From the NCBI GenBank assembly GCA_010645155.1, contig JAAGOF010000064.1, positions 2,763,262 to 2,827,261 of the forward strand: DNA of 64,000 bases. The letters run 5' to 3'. The notes under the pieces are model-generated. The model saw only the letters and a list, made by a program, of their open reading frames with translations. It did no database searches and was not told where the DNA came from. How positions within the stretch are numbered: position 1 is the stretch's first letter; the number at the start of each line of letters is the position of its first letter. This document shows positions 1-10,231 of this stretch, piece by piece. A program made the position numbers and the translations under genes. This DNA is from Tigriopus japonicus (taxonomy: Eukaryota; Arthropoda; Copepoda; Harpacticoida; Harpacticidae).

Positions 1-3000
1 TTCGAACTCGCGTTTTTTTCGTTGGAAGAGTTGTTCACATCCACAAGCTCGTTTGTGGGCGTACGAGCGCTCCCAGCAAGTAAAAATGACGGTGGCGCCA
101 AGATTCAAAACCCGGCGTTCTCCTCATCCAGTGATATTGACAGATCAGGGAAGGAGTTTGTTGCAGAGGTGGTTGGCAAATCCACAATGGACAGAGGCAA
201 GCGGGACTCTCAAGAAGGGCCTTGATTGCCCAAAACTCCAGATGCAACTGACAAGACGAGGTGTATTTCTGTTGCTTCAAAGGGCGACCAAATGCAGAGA
301 TAAAGATGACGATATTGAAACTTGCAGATTGCCGAAAGGCCAGACAATCCGATTATCCGGAGACCCTGCGTAAGTTGTTTGTGCAAGGGAGAGTGAGCTC
401 ACAAGATTTCGAAATGAAAAAATATCAAGCAACAAGAGGAGAGAAGATTGCGGAAACCCGGGGCTCTTCCTCATTAGTCGGCTTCACATACATTCAGAAG
501 AGATCACAGGTGAATGATGAGGTGAATGCCAAACAATTGGAATCTTGGGTAGGAAGTCCACGACTCATTTTGCACAGTCAGTTCCTCTGACTTTGGCTCA
601 ACCAGCAAACACCTCAATTAGAGTTGTTTTCAAAGGTCACTACTTTATTTTTTCTTTAACTTAGACCTTAACGATCGCTTTGAAAGGGCTTTCGTTCGTG
701 TTAGCTCAACGATGTTTCTTGATTGTCAGGCTTGAACTGATCAAGCGTTCGTTCTTATCCGTGACGGCAACAGATGTGTATTACAAATAGAGCACCATTG
801 TGCTGTTATCACTTGTGTGTAGCAACATCACGTGTAGAGTGGGGGCCCTCTAACATGGGCCTATTCCTCAATAGGAAAAACAATATGAGCAAGGAGAACA
901 ATGGAGACCCATTTTGGAACAAATTCACCCATACGAAGTCAGTAAATCAGATATGCGGCCGTATATATAGAGGAAGTGCTCTCATGCCCGTGACGAGAGA
1001 AGCGAAATTGTTGGGTACGCGGTATCATAACACGACACCACACAAGCAAGTCACGGCGATGAGGAAATTTCTTATCGGGTACCCCAAAAAAGTTCCTCCA
1101 CCGTCTATCTTTTCAGCTTCTGACAACAAGTTGCTTGATAAATGGCACTCCAACACCTCACTAGATAGAGCCATGAATAGGTTAGCTCGCTGTTACACAT
1201 CATCCCGGAAAATTGGTCGAGTTACGCCACCTCACGCTCATGCTACACTACTGCACTTTTCAATCCACCTTTCGATGAACTGCTCAAGGAAAGCACGAAC
1301 GTATGACAGTTGGCATGTCCAATGAACTCACGGAGCACTCGGACAAGTGGACATCCACGAGTTATTAGGGATCTTTCACAACTGTACAATATCGATCTCT
1401 GCGCTTCAGCTTCTTCTTCTTGTTCTCTCATCTCTAATCCACGTCGGTGAATCCGATGCTTCCAAGATTGGCTGTTGCTTCTTCACACACATTCTCGTTG
1501 GATGGAGTTGGTCTCAAATGGTGGAGACCATTCGTAAGAGTCGGGGGAGAATTTGATTTATTCACCGTCCCATTTCCTCCATGTTGCCACTGGAGCCGGT
1601 ATCTTCTTTTACAACCAGAATTTCCTCTCCATCCCAGACCAACAACAACATGGCACTGTAAATGGCTTTTTGAAAGTATCTTCTTTTTTCACGTACTACT
1701 ACCAACTCTTGCTTCGAACAACCACAAGGAGATACTGCTACAACGTCAACTCTGTATAGAGTACGTACGTATGTACGGTGTGAGGTGTGTGTAGTAGAGT
1801 AATGGATGGTACACACTACACACTCACCAAAGGGTGTGTATATGTGGGAGATGGATAGATAGAAGGAGAGAATGAGAATAGTTTGGTAGTGGTTGTCTCA
1901 TTTTTAGCTGTCACCAAACATTCCAAGCTGCTCTTGCGTAGAAAGAATGATACCCTGGAAGGATGATCCGACTTGAGCGGCTGTAGTGGTCCCCAGTGGT
2001 CTTCATGATCGAAGCTTCTCACGTTGAAACGCAACCAAATGACAAAGTTAATGTTGTCCAATGATCAATCCTTGCTTTTGGTGCAAAGACTTCCACGAGC
2101 TCATGCATGAAGTGCGATTTTGATGGATCAGCACGAAAGCTGTTCTGTTCACCCAGATAGCCTTCACTATCAAATTCATGCAGTGCTTGACTATAGAAAA
2201 ATTGGCTCCACTCATTATCTTGGAATCTTTTCTATTCTGGGATCTTCTTCGTCTAATTGCATTTCTTCAAATCATGTTGCTTCCTCCTCCATCCCATCCA
2301 ATCCATTCCATTCCATTCCATTAAAGGTGTTTTTTCTCCTTCTTTTTTAAATTGCAAGCTTACAAAAAGCGCTGCAAAACCGAATCTTGATCAATGCAGG
2401 TTCTATTGGAATAAATACAATAATGGTTGGCAAGTTGTAACCTCGGAAATGCATTATCATCCGATAAGCTAGTGCGATTTTTAAAAGGTAGAACATTTCC
2501 AGATTATCAATTTCTCCAACTATCGTGAAATTGAATCCGTACATCACCGCTTCTCCGGCCGCTCAAATCCTCGAAACTTGGACTTCATTTTGTTTTGCAT
2601 ATCGCACGTGCTTTTTAACAAGAAGAATATGCCTCAAAGAGGGTGTTAGTGAACAATGCGCATGTGCTACGGACGCCGAGTTGATTTCGTATCACCTTGA
2701 TCCATTTCAAGTAACTCGGATTGAAGAGGATGCTCGCGGAATTCAAATCCGAATTGGAGAGAAATTTGGTTCACATTTCGTGTGACGATTGCAACTTGCA
2801 CACAAAAGAAGAGTGATTTTTTGTGAACACTTTGCAATGCTATCCCACCGAGAAGGAGCGAAAGTTGGATGGAGGCAATGTTTTCCCCCTCTCACACTAA
2901 CTGGATCCTCTCCCGAAAGTCTATGATTACCCCTGCTAGACCATAATAGGTCAGCGGTGCTTTAGTCTCTCAACCCCCTCCAAAGCCCTCTTTAAAGATG

Positions 3001-4211
3001 TCTTCCAACAAGAAATTACGACAGGCTACAAAATGTATGTGTGTATTTAATGTAGCACATACGGAGTTACAGACACTGGCCCAAAATGTTGCCTCGTCAT
3101 GAGGTCTCCTTGGAAGTTCGTCATGAATGATTGAAGCGATCTTGGGCATGACAGATTACGAACAACGAAGAACCAAAATGCGAAATCACCTCATGAAGAA
3201 AACGAGCCATTCATTTGACGGCGCTTAGAGAACATAAAGGGGTTCCTGAATATTCTTCCAACTCTCGTCAAGGTCACAAACTTCATAGAAGATAATTTAC
3301 TTGGTTAGTTTGGGGGCGGCAGGAGCATTCTAAATCAATTGAACACGCCATTCGAAGACCATTTTCCGGGTTTAGCTTTCCGCCAACTCCATGGGAACAT
3401 GACTTGACACCAAGGAATCGCCGAGAACCGAGATTCCAATCACAGGGACGACGATTTCCTTGTCGTAAATAATGACGCAATTTTTTTTCGAGTGAACAAC
3501 AAATCGTAATCTTAAGTGGGGGATGTCTGAATGCTGAATCCACGACCTCGTCGTCGTCCACTTGAAGACCTATTAAACCTAGTTGAGCATAGTTTTACAA
3601 CTCTTTGCCACGCAAATCTCAACAAACGCAGCCTTCGCGTGCATTCCAATTCGAACTTGAAAGTTCAAATGACCGAGATACAATTATTACACACGTGGAA
3701 ACGCTAGATTTTCTCCAAAACATGGAGGAGAACAAAGCTGAAATGTGCGGATGACCTTTTCACGGGAAACAAACAAATGCATAATTTGAGTTTCCTGTCT
3801 TTGATCCAAGAGGATTCAACACACATGTTCTCGGGCAAAATTAGGGCAATAAGTAACTTTTCATTATAACGTTATATCATTATTTCCTTTTAAAAGGGAC
3901 TTCTCATTATATTTGAATTCAGCAAGAGCAAATGCGTAACTTCGTTGGATAGTCAACCAACGAATCATCTCATCAAAAAAGAGCATGGTTTCTCCCCACA
4001 TCAAAGGCCAAGAGAAACCCTTTGGAGGCTAATTTAATTCCAGTTTCCCTTGATGTACTGTACACAGACATTAAAATCCTCTCTATTCATAAACCAGAAA
4101 GACATAATGACCCAGAAGCTAAAACTGATGAACTTCAAGGAAAACTTTAAATTTGTGCACGTAAACAAATTTCCTAAAATTCCAAAAATTGAAAGATGGT
4201 TTCCCATAAGC
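1..4211. other. No convincing gene (intergenic)
   Basis: No open frame here has a recognisable domain or a convincing pair of splice sites. The longest plus-strand frame (774-1325, 183 codons, ATG start) has no recognisable motif, and I treat it as chance or at best an unknown. No long terminal repeat pair was seen. Confidence 0.5.
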
Positions 4212-4373
4212 CAAGGATATCTAGAACTTATTGGATTGAAGACTGCCGACCAAAATTGAGTAGATTTGCAACAAAGGAAATAGGGAAGAACCGGGCTTTT
4301 CCTTTTTTCTGCGTTGTAAAACTAGTCAATTTTGGTCGTCCGTGCACAGTCCATCAAATTCTAGATGTTCTTG
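4212..4373. repeat. Foldback (hairpin) repeat, copy 1 of 2
   Basis: A 162-bp segment with inverted arms. The left arm begins CAAGGATATCTAGAAC and the right arm ends GATGTTCTTG. The inner arms contain GACCAAAATTGAGTAGATTT and its near reverse complement. The loop holds a purine-rich then pyrimidine-rich stretch (GGGAAG, CTTTTCCTTTTTT). The same architecture and length recur at 49561-49721, so this is a dispersed MITE-like family and not a one-off palindrome. No coding capacity. Confidence 0.7.
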
Positions 4374-4515
4374 CACAAGCCAATGAAGAATTAACATATT
4401 TTTTGTCTTCTTCTTTGAAGTTTTCAAAATCATTCATAAACGTCGTGTTTTGAAAGTTTCAACGTTTTTTGCGTTTTTTAGTTCTTTAGTTCAGGCCCCT
4501 AGATAAATTCATGAC

Positions 4516-5085
4516 TGGGGTGAAGATTTCTGGCAAATAAAACATGGCTTTTAGGCCCCAAAAAATGGCAAATAAAAAGCGTCCAAATTGGCAAATAAAA
4601 TGGCAAATAAATAAGGAAATGGCAAATAGATAGGGGTGCAGATTTCTGGCAAATAAAACCTGCCTTTTAGGCCCCAAAAATGGCAAATAAAAGCGTCCAA
4701 ATTGGCAAATAAAATGGCAAATAGACACAAAAATTTACCAAAATATCACAACTATGGCCACTAAATTTGGAAAATGAGCATTATGTTTCACCAACAATAA
4801 AGTGGAATGCAAGTATATGAGCATTTAAGAGAAAATATTTTTATTCTGTTGAATAATCAATTTATCCTTTAAACAAAAAATTTTGGGCAAAAACTTTTTA
4901 TTCCAATATTTGAACAAAAACGACAATTATTGCATTGATTTTACCAAAAACGACTAATTTTGTATTTATTTGCCCCAAAATGGCAAATAAAATGAAAAAT
5001 GGCGAATAAACTTCAAAAGCTAACAAATAGCAAATAAACATGTTTTTGGGCATAAAATCTTATTTGCCTGAAATCTGCACCCCTA
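4516..5085. mobile_element. Non-autonomous hAT-like element with GGCAAATAAA array
   Basis: A 570-bp element flanked by a perfect 8-bp duplication TTCATGAC (4508-4515 and 5086-5093). The termini are imperfect inverted repeats of about 25 bp: the left starts TGGGGTGAAGATTTCTGGC, and the right read in reverse starts TAGGGGTGCAGATTTCAGGC. The left part is partly duplicated in tandem, because a second terminal-like copy starts near 4630. About a dozen GGCAAATA motifs lie inside, mostly near the left end. Eight-bp duplications and short TIRs are typical of hAT elements. No transposase is visible; the long minus-strand frame across it is a by-product of the repeated motif. Confidence 0.75.
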
Positions 5086-5584
5086 TTCATGACCCCTAGT
5101 TTATGAAACTACTGCTTTAAAACGATACAACTAGAGCACTACAATTATAAGAGCACATTCACGAAATTAATAAGTTGGACTTAGGATCAAGATCTCCACT
5201 CGCAGGATTTGAGACAAAAACGGAAAGCCAAACAAGATGCTTATTTACTTACTTTTTTCTTCTATTATTCACTTATTTTCAACAAAATAACCACCGAAAA
5301 GTTTTGAGCATGTTCTAGATATGTCGCATTTTCTTTAGGGGCATTCTACATTTTCTACACCCAGTCCCTCCGTTGTCTCGCATCCATCCTGCGGAAACAC
5401 TGGTCCTAAGTGGGGGTACCCATGCATGCGTGTACTCTTGTACTTAAAGTGCTCTAGATATTCCAGATTTTACTTCATCGGGATCTTTCACTACTTCTTT
5501 CCTCAGCCTCTAGAGGTCTCGTCTTTCGTTCAAAAATCCCCTCTCCTCAATTCAACGCCCTCTGACTTCCTCACCTTAGTTAGC

Positions 5585-5618
5585 AGAGCGCTATAAACGC
5601 CGACAACTATAGCGCTCT
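5585..5618. repeat. Perfect palindrome AGAGCGCTATA
   Basis: Eleven-base perfect arms AGAGCGCTATA (5585-5595) and TATAGCGCTCT (5608-5618) are separated by 12 bases. A closely related palindrome occurs at 30301-30331. It lies about 320 bp upstream of the PSMA5 start codon. It could be a tiny hairpin repeat or a paired protein-binding site; the sequence does not decide. Confidence 0.55.
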
Positions 5619-5715
5619 TCTCTTTCAGGGAGCCAGAATCTCCTCCTAACTCCTCCGATATACTTCACCTCTTTCCCATAATTCTAACCAGTTTCCGCCC
5701 TCATCAACCCTCTTA

Positions 5716-5725
5716 CCGCCATTTT
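5716..5725 (+). promoter_or_regulatory. YY1/Pho-like motif upstream of PSMA5
   Basis: CCGCCATTTT matches the core recognised by YY1 and Pleiohomeotic (GCCAT). It lies about 210 bp before the PSMA5 ATG in an ATG-poor pyrimidine-rich stretch. YY1-type sites are common in housekeeping promoters. A single 10-base match is weak evidence. Confidence 0.25.
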
Positions 5726-5935
5726 ACCTTCAATCCTTACCCGATTCCAATCCAACCCATTCCAACCTCATCCATACCTTACCCAACCTCTCCACCTCCT
5801 CCACTCAAACAAACCCTTTGTTTTCCGTCACCCTGCCTTCAAACTCAAGTCATTGCCCAACAAAATCTTGCTCAGTCACTCTTTCACTCACTCAGTTCAT
5901 CATCCACCAAAGCCCTTTTCGCCGCCCAAATCACC

Positions 5936-6664
5936 ATGTTTCTGACCCGATCCGAGTACGACCGCAGCGTGAACACCTTCAGTCCCGAGGGACGTCTGTT
6001 CCAGGTGGAATACGCCATCGAGGCCATCAAATTGGGTTCCACGGCCTTGGGCATCCAGACTTCGGAAGGCGTAGTTTTGGCCGTGGAGAAACGCATCACT
6101 TCGCCCTTGATGGAGCCCACCTCTTTGGAGAAGATCGTCGAGGTGGATCGTCATCTGGCCTTGGCCTTCAGCGGTTTGGCCGCCGATTCCAAGATGCTCA
6201 TTGAGCGAGCTCGCACGGAATGCCAAAACCATTGGTTCACCTATGACGAAACCATGCGAATCGAGTCCGTGGCTCAATCCGTGTCCAATTTGGCCATTCA
6301 ATTCGGCAATGCCGACCAGGGCGGATCTGGTTTGAGTCGACCTTTTGGCGTGTCTCTGTTGTTTGCCGGGTTGGACGAGAACGGACCGGTTTTGTACCAT
6401 TTGGACCCTTCGGGCACCTACGTTCAATTCGAGGCCAAGGCCATCGGATCCGGTAGCGAAGGGGCTCAACAGAGTTTGCAGGAGGTCTATCACAAGTCCA
6501 TGACCTTGCGCGAGGCCATCAAGTCCGGCATGACCATCTTGAAGCAAGTCATGGAGGAGAAGCTAAATGATACCAATGTGGAGGTGGCCACCGTCACCAA
6601 GGACAAAGGCTTCCAGATCTTATCCAGCGAGGAGTTGCAGAACGTGATCAAAGAGCTGAGCTAA
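5936..6664 (+). CDS. PSMA5: Proteasome subunit alpha type-5 (20S core)
   Basis: Encodes a 242-residue alpha-5 subunit of the 20S proteasome, one of seven subunits in the outer rings that gate substrate entry; it has no protease activity. The N-terminus has the alpha-type signature [20 protein letters not shown] (residues 8-27). Further family landmarks are the [12 protein letters not shown] segment, [18 protein letters not shown] and AIGSGSEGA. Length equals that of animal orthologues (about 241). The ATG sits in a CACCATGT context. The gene is a single exon in this window, whereas PSMA5 is interrupted in many animals, so lineage intron loss or a functional retrocopy is possible. The frame is intact with no sign of decay. 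SMIM12 follows on the same strand 104 bp after the stop. Confidence 0.97.
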   Translation: MFLTRSEYDRSVNTFSPEGRLFQVEYAIEAIKLGSTALGIQTSEGVVLAVEKRITSPLMEPTSLEKIVEVDRHLALAFSGLAADSKMLIERARTECQNHWFTYDETMRIESVAQSVSNLAIQFGNADQGGSGLSRPFGVSLLFAGLDENGPVLYHLDPSGTYVQFEAKAIGSGSEGAQQSLQEVYHKSMTLREAIKSGMTILKQVMEEKLNDTNVEVATVTKDKGFQILSSEELQNVIKELS

Positions 6665-6694
6665 ATATGTGCGATGAAATGCTGTGTGTATTCT

Positions 6695-6700
6695 AATAAA
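6695..6700 (+). terminator. PSMA5 polyadenylation signal AATAAA
   Basis: AATAAA lies 31 bp after the PSMA5 stop codon, preceded by a GT-rich stretch (TGTGTGTATT). It is only 69 bp upstream of the next ATG, so cleavage must occur very close to the SMIM12 leader. Confidence 0.75.
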
Positions 6701-6734
6701 CGGACTTTTTACCCAAAAATGAACATAGTTTCGG

Positions 6735-6744
6735 TTTTTTCAAG
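6735..6744 (+). promoter_or_regulatory. Possible trans- or cis-splice acceptor before SMIM12
   Basis: A pyrimidine run followed by AG (TTTTTTCAAG) ends 24 bp before the SMIM12 ATG and 44 bp after the PSMA5 poly(A) signal. The geometry resembles the acceptor of a downstream gene in a trans-spliced operon. It could equally be a chance T-run, because the base before AG is A, not the preferred C. Confidence 0.3.
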
Positions 6745-6768
6745 CCTCGGAGTCGTTTCAGATTGAGC

Positions 6769-7005
6769 ATGTGGCCGGTTATCATGGCGGCTTTGCGGAA
6801 TTACGCGCCCATGGTCGTGTTCCCGGCGGCTTGTCTCATCGGTGTGATCGGCTATAACTTGGAAAGGACGCTGACCGATCGATCGACGCCTTGGTCCAAA
6901 TCCGTGATTGAACGGCGGGAAGAGCGCAAGATGAACGAGAAGCCCGAGGATGAATACAGAGTCCCCGCCACGATTTTTGAACGCAATAAGAAACCATCCT
7001 CTTGA
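6769..7005 (+). CDS. SMIM12: Small integral membrane protein 12
   Basis: Encodes 78 residues beginning MWPV, matching the conserved start of SMIM12. A single hydrophobic segment (about residues 13-30, MVVFPAACLIGVIGYNLE) is followed by a charged tail containing SVIERREERKMNE, corresponding to the conserved ISERREDRKL block of vertebrate SMIM12. The molecular function of the family is not known; it is predicted to be a single-pass membrane protein. I chose the ATG at 6769 over a TTG two codons upstream because of the MWPV start. It is a single exon. The stop-to-ATG gap from PSMA5 is 104 bp, suggesting a shared transcription unit. Confidence 0.88.
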   Translation: MWPVIMAALRNYAPMVVFPAACLIGVIGYNLERTLTDRSTPWSKSVIERREERKMNEKPEDEYRVPATIFERNKKPSS

Positions 7006-8578
7006 CCGAGAGAGGGGATCATTTGATATTTAGTCAGAAGTATAACCCATATTTTTTAGAATTACAATTGCCATTTAGTCAGTTGTGCTCTCGATTTACT
7101 TTTATTGACAAACATTTAAGACTAAGCGCCTTATTAGAGGCTTTTTGGAAGAGCCGCATGATTTTGAACCTTGAATCCTCAAGGTGCATGTGGTAATATG
7201 ATGGAGAGTAGGAGTGAGAAGAGAACAAAGAAGCTAAAATGGTATTTCTTCAATGCGAGCTTTATGTCTAGTATCTAGTTATGAGTGTACGTTACAAAAT
7301 CTCTTGATGTCTAGTGGTAGTGATGGACCGAAAGGAATCCTAACCGAAACTGAAAACGGCTGACTACCAAATAAAATGCATGCATGTTTCACCTCAAAAT
7401 TTAAATTGACCATGTTGTTGAACTTGGGTCAAGGCATAATTTAAAAAATAAGATGAAGTTTCCACGGTGTTTCGACGAAAAAATCTTCGATCTTGCTGTC
7501 TGTTTCAGACTAACCCACTATTCAAGGGTTGTACAGATCTGCCAACAGTAACTCATTGGTAGATCAAATTTCATATAAACGGTAATTTTATAAACTATAT
7601 TAATTATTAACTCTCTTTACAGGGAATCCCATTCCTTGTAGCGGTTTTAAAAAATCTGACAACCTAAGATTAGACCTTTAAATTCTCCGATCACAGAGGG
7701 ATTCCAAATTTTGGAGCAGACTTAAATTCTTTGTTCGTATTAAATTTCATGATGGAAAAGCAAATTTTCCCATTTGAAAAAGAATTCTAATGTTTTGGCT
7801 GTTTCTAGAAAAGGGTGAAGAAAACGTGCGACGGAGGACGAAATTAGATTCATGTTTGCACATTTCTTGAGAATCTGAATGAACTCAAAATGAAGGAAAA
7901 GTTGGATGAGGTCTTTTCTTTTGTACTAAGTGCATTGGATTATTCTTGCAATGACAATTGGACAGGCCTTTGCACCTTCAAACATTCCCTCCGAAAATGA
8001 AAGCACTTCAGAGAATTGTGTTGGATGTGTTGAGAATTGATGTTGAGCGGCAGACGAGTTCAAGTTACGACCTGTTTATTCAAGAAAGTGCAATATTTAT
8101 ATTTAATAAGGATAAAACAAACGAGCAATGAGCAATCACATATCGGAATCAAGCCAACTCACGCAGAGCAACCAAACAAGTGAAGATTATATTTCCAACA
8201 CTTCCTCTCCACATGAAAGTCCAACCCGAATTCGGGATTTCAGGTCCGGCTCGCTTCCAACCGTCAATCCGCCGATCTCATCGTCTCCACGTCAAATTAG
8301 ATCAATGCCTATATCTATATGTTGCCCTATTTCGCCGGCAACTTTTGTTTTTGAAAGTTGATAATGACCTGTACATTAGAGCATTATGGGGGCAAATGAA
8401 CACACTTTCAAGAGTGACCATATTTCCAAGCAAAGGCACATTAATTTGGGTCGAAATATTAAAATGTAGAATAAGAAAGTAAACGTAATTTCCTTGTCCA
8501 AGCTTAGAGACACTCACCTTGAGTTCCTAACCATTACTAATGTCTTTCCCCAAAAGTGTTCAGAAATGTCTAGAGCAA
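7006..8578. other. Intergenic, no gene seen
   Basis: AT-rich sequence without an extended coding frame or recognisable element. Short frames at 7002-7196 and 8128-8482 show no family features. Confidence 0.5.
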
Positions 8579-8828
8579 CATGAGTCGGCAACCACTTTTG
8601 GGTCAAGGCCCACCAAATTTGATTACATGTTGTCAGGGGCCCACCAAACAGACGTTGGTAGGTCCAGAGTCCCATAAATTAACGATCAAAGAGCGTTGGG
8701 CCCACGAGTACAGTACAATGGATGGCTCGCGGGCCCACTATTTTGGACTTTCCCCATAGCTCCGGGGCCCACCAAAGACCACCCTTGGGCCCAGATGTGG
8801 GCCGCGGCCCACCGGTTGCCTACCCCTG
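8579..8828. mobile_element. hAT-like MITE, GTCGGCAACC family, copy 1
   Basis: About 250 bp. The left end CATGAGTCGGCAACC and the right end in reverse CAGGGGTAGGCAACC match at 12 of 15 positions. The interior is rich in GGGCCCACC-type motifs on both strands. A second member with the same internal order (GGTCGGCAAC, TTTTGGACCAGGGCCCAC, a GGGGCCC block, then a GCAAC end) is at 52459-52678. The CAGGGGTnGGCAACC terminus is typical of hAT elements. No clean 8-bp target duplication was found here, so the exact ends are approximate. Confidence 0.6.
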
Positions 8829-9879
8829 CTCTAAAGTATTGCCTGCTAAATTTAACTTTGCCTCTAATCCTGACTGAGCAAGGTTTGGCAGCAACAATTA
8901 TTGCCTGAGATTGAATTCTAGTGAACCAAACAGTCGATGTGCACGATTTCTTTCTTTCAGAAATGACTACACGGGAATCAGCATCTGTTGCTGGCCATTC
9001 TTGACCAAAAAACTCTGGAGAAACAAGACTATTGCACAAGACAACCAATTTTACTCATGAATTTGACTAACTTTAGCAACATTTTATAAAACCACAGGAA
9101 AGCTTACTTTTCAACAAATGTCATAAATTTTCGACTCAACGACAAATTTATAAAACGAAAGAAATATTTTTCGATAAAAAAAATTCGTGACAGAAGAACC
9201 ACATTTTGATGAATTTTAAACTCCTCTAATAACATTTTTGACTATAACATTGTTTTAGATCTAAACTACGAAACTTGGATGGACCTTAAACGACATGGCT
9301 TATTAATGATGGCCATCATTTCTCAGAATTCAGACAACACACTCGGATAGATCGAGTAATTATGGGTTTTAAAGCTTGGAATTGTCAAAGAAATGAATAA
9401 TCGTTAGCATTTCACAATAAATGAAAATGAAACATTCGCATACTATTCTACGCGGAATTTTTCGAATTAGTGAAGGTCATCTCAGCTGCGACATCGATAG
9501 CCTTCACAAAGTCACAGGTGCCCATGTTCTAAAGTTCATGAATGATGGATGAATTTGCGGCATAAGCTGATGCATGTTGACTTGTCATCAACTTAGGATG
9601 CACCGAATTGTAGGTACTCTTGGAACAGATGAAAAGATTTCCTTCTCATGACTTCTTGACAGTTTAAAAAGCCTCCTCGTGTTCAACCACAAATCAAACA
9701 ATCGGCCTTGACGCAAAAGAAATCATTGAAAGTTGATTGAAAAAAAAGATAACCAATCCAACCGACGACAAATCGAATTTTCCCGGGGGCAACGCAATTT
9801 CCCCTTAACAAAAGCAACAAGTGCACTACTCACCATTGACCAATCCTGAAATGAACAACAATAACAAAACATCTCTTAC
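8829..9879. other. Probable intron or intergenic sequence
   Basis: No clear exon. If the minus-strand exon at 9880-10231 is real, this stretch is the start of its first intron, reading leftwards. The next exon was not identified here or further left. Confidence 0.4.
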
Positions 9880-10231
9880 CTGTTTCATAGTCTAGTCCAC
9901 ACAAAATACATTGCGACTCTGACAGGATCGAAGCATGTCTGGCAAACTCAAGGCTACTCAAGGAGATGGCGGGTTCATATTCAAACTCCATCTCATCTCC
10001 AGAATCTGGAAGTTCCACCGAGTCCCCCTGAAGGTCCCCATGTGTCTCATGGTCCAAACCATCTTCTTGGTATTCGTCTGACAAATTGAACTCGGCTTCA
10101 TCTGATGATCCAGGATCCAACCTTGATTCAGGGAGATCATCGGTTTGGGTCTCCATCTCATGCCTGTTGCTCGCCCTTATCAAGGATGCAACGCAAGCCT
10201 CGCAAAACTTTGGAGGCTCGCTATCACTCAT
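9880..10231 (-). CDS. First coding exon, acidic Cys-containing protein (partial gene)
   Basis: A minus-strand exon from ATG (10231) to a strong donor CAG/GTAAGA (intron begins at 9879). It codes 117 residues plus one base (phase 1). The protein starts MSDSEPPKFCEACVASL, continues with a long Asp/Glu/Ser-rich middle, and ends SQCILCGLDYETG at the donor. The CxxC pairs near both ends could belong to zinc-binding modules completed by a later exon, which would fit a nuclear or transcription-related protein; that is inference. The clear start, the open frame and the donor argue for a real exon. No downstream exon, acceptor or poly(A) site was identified, so the gene is incomplete here and unrecognised. 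Confidence 0.5.

Larger units (their letters stand above)
5094..5935. other. Upstream region and 5' leader of PSMA5
   Basis: No gene is visible. From about 5,480 the sequence becomes pyrimidine-rich and almost free of ATG up to the PSMA5 start, as expected of a promoter and leader. It contains the palindrome listed at 5585-5618 and a CCGCCATTTT motif at 5716. Confidence 0.5.

Noticed and set aside
774..1325. 183-codon plus-strand frame with ATG
   Set aside because: No domain, signal, poly(A) context or recognisable similarity. Kept as unsupported; it could be revisited with transcript data.
4486..4728. Minus-strand frame of 80 codons with repeated FICQFGRF-type blocks
   Set aside because: An artefact of the GGCAAATAAA motif array and terminal duplication in the hAT-like element.
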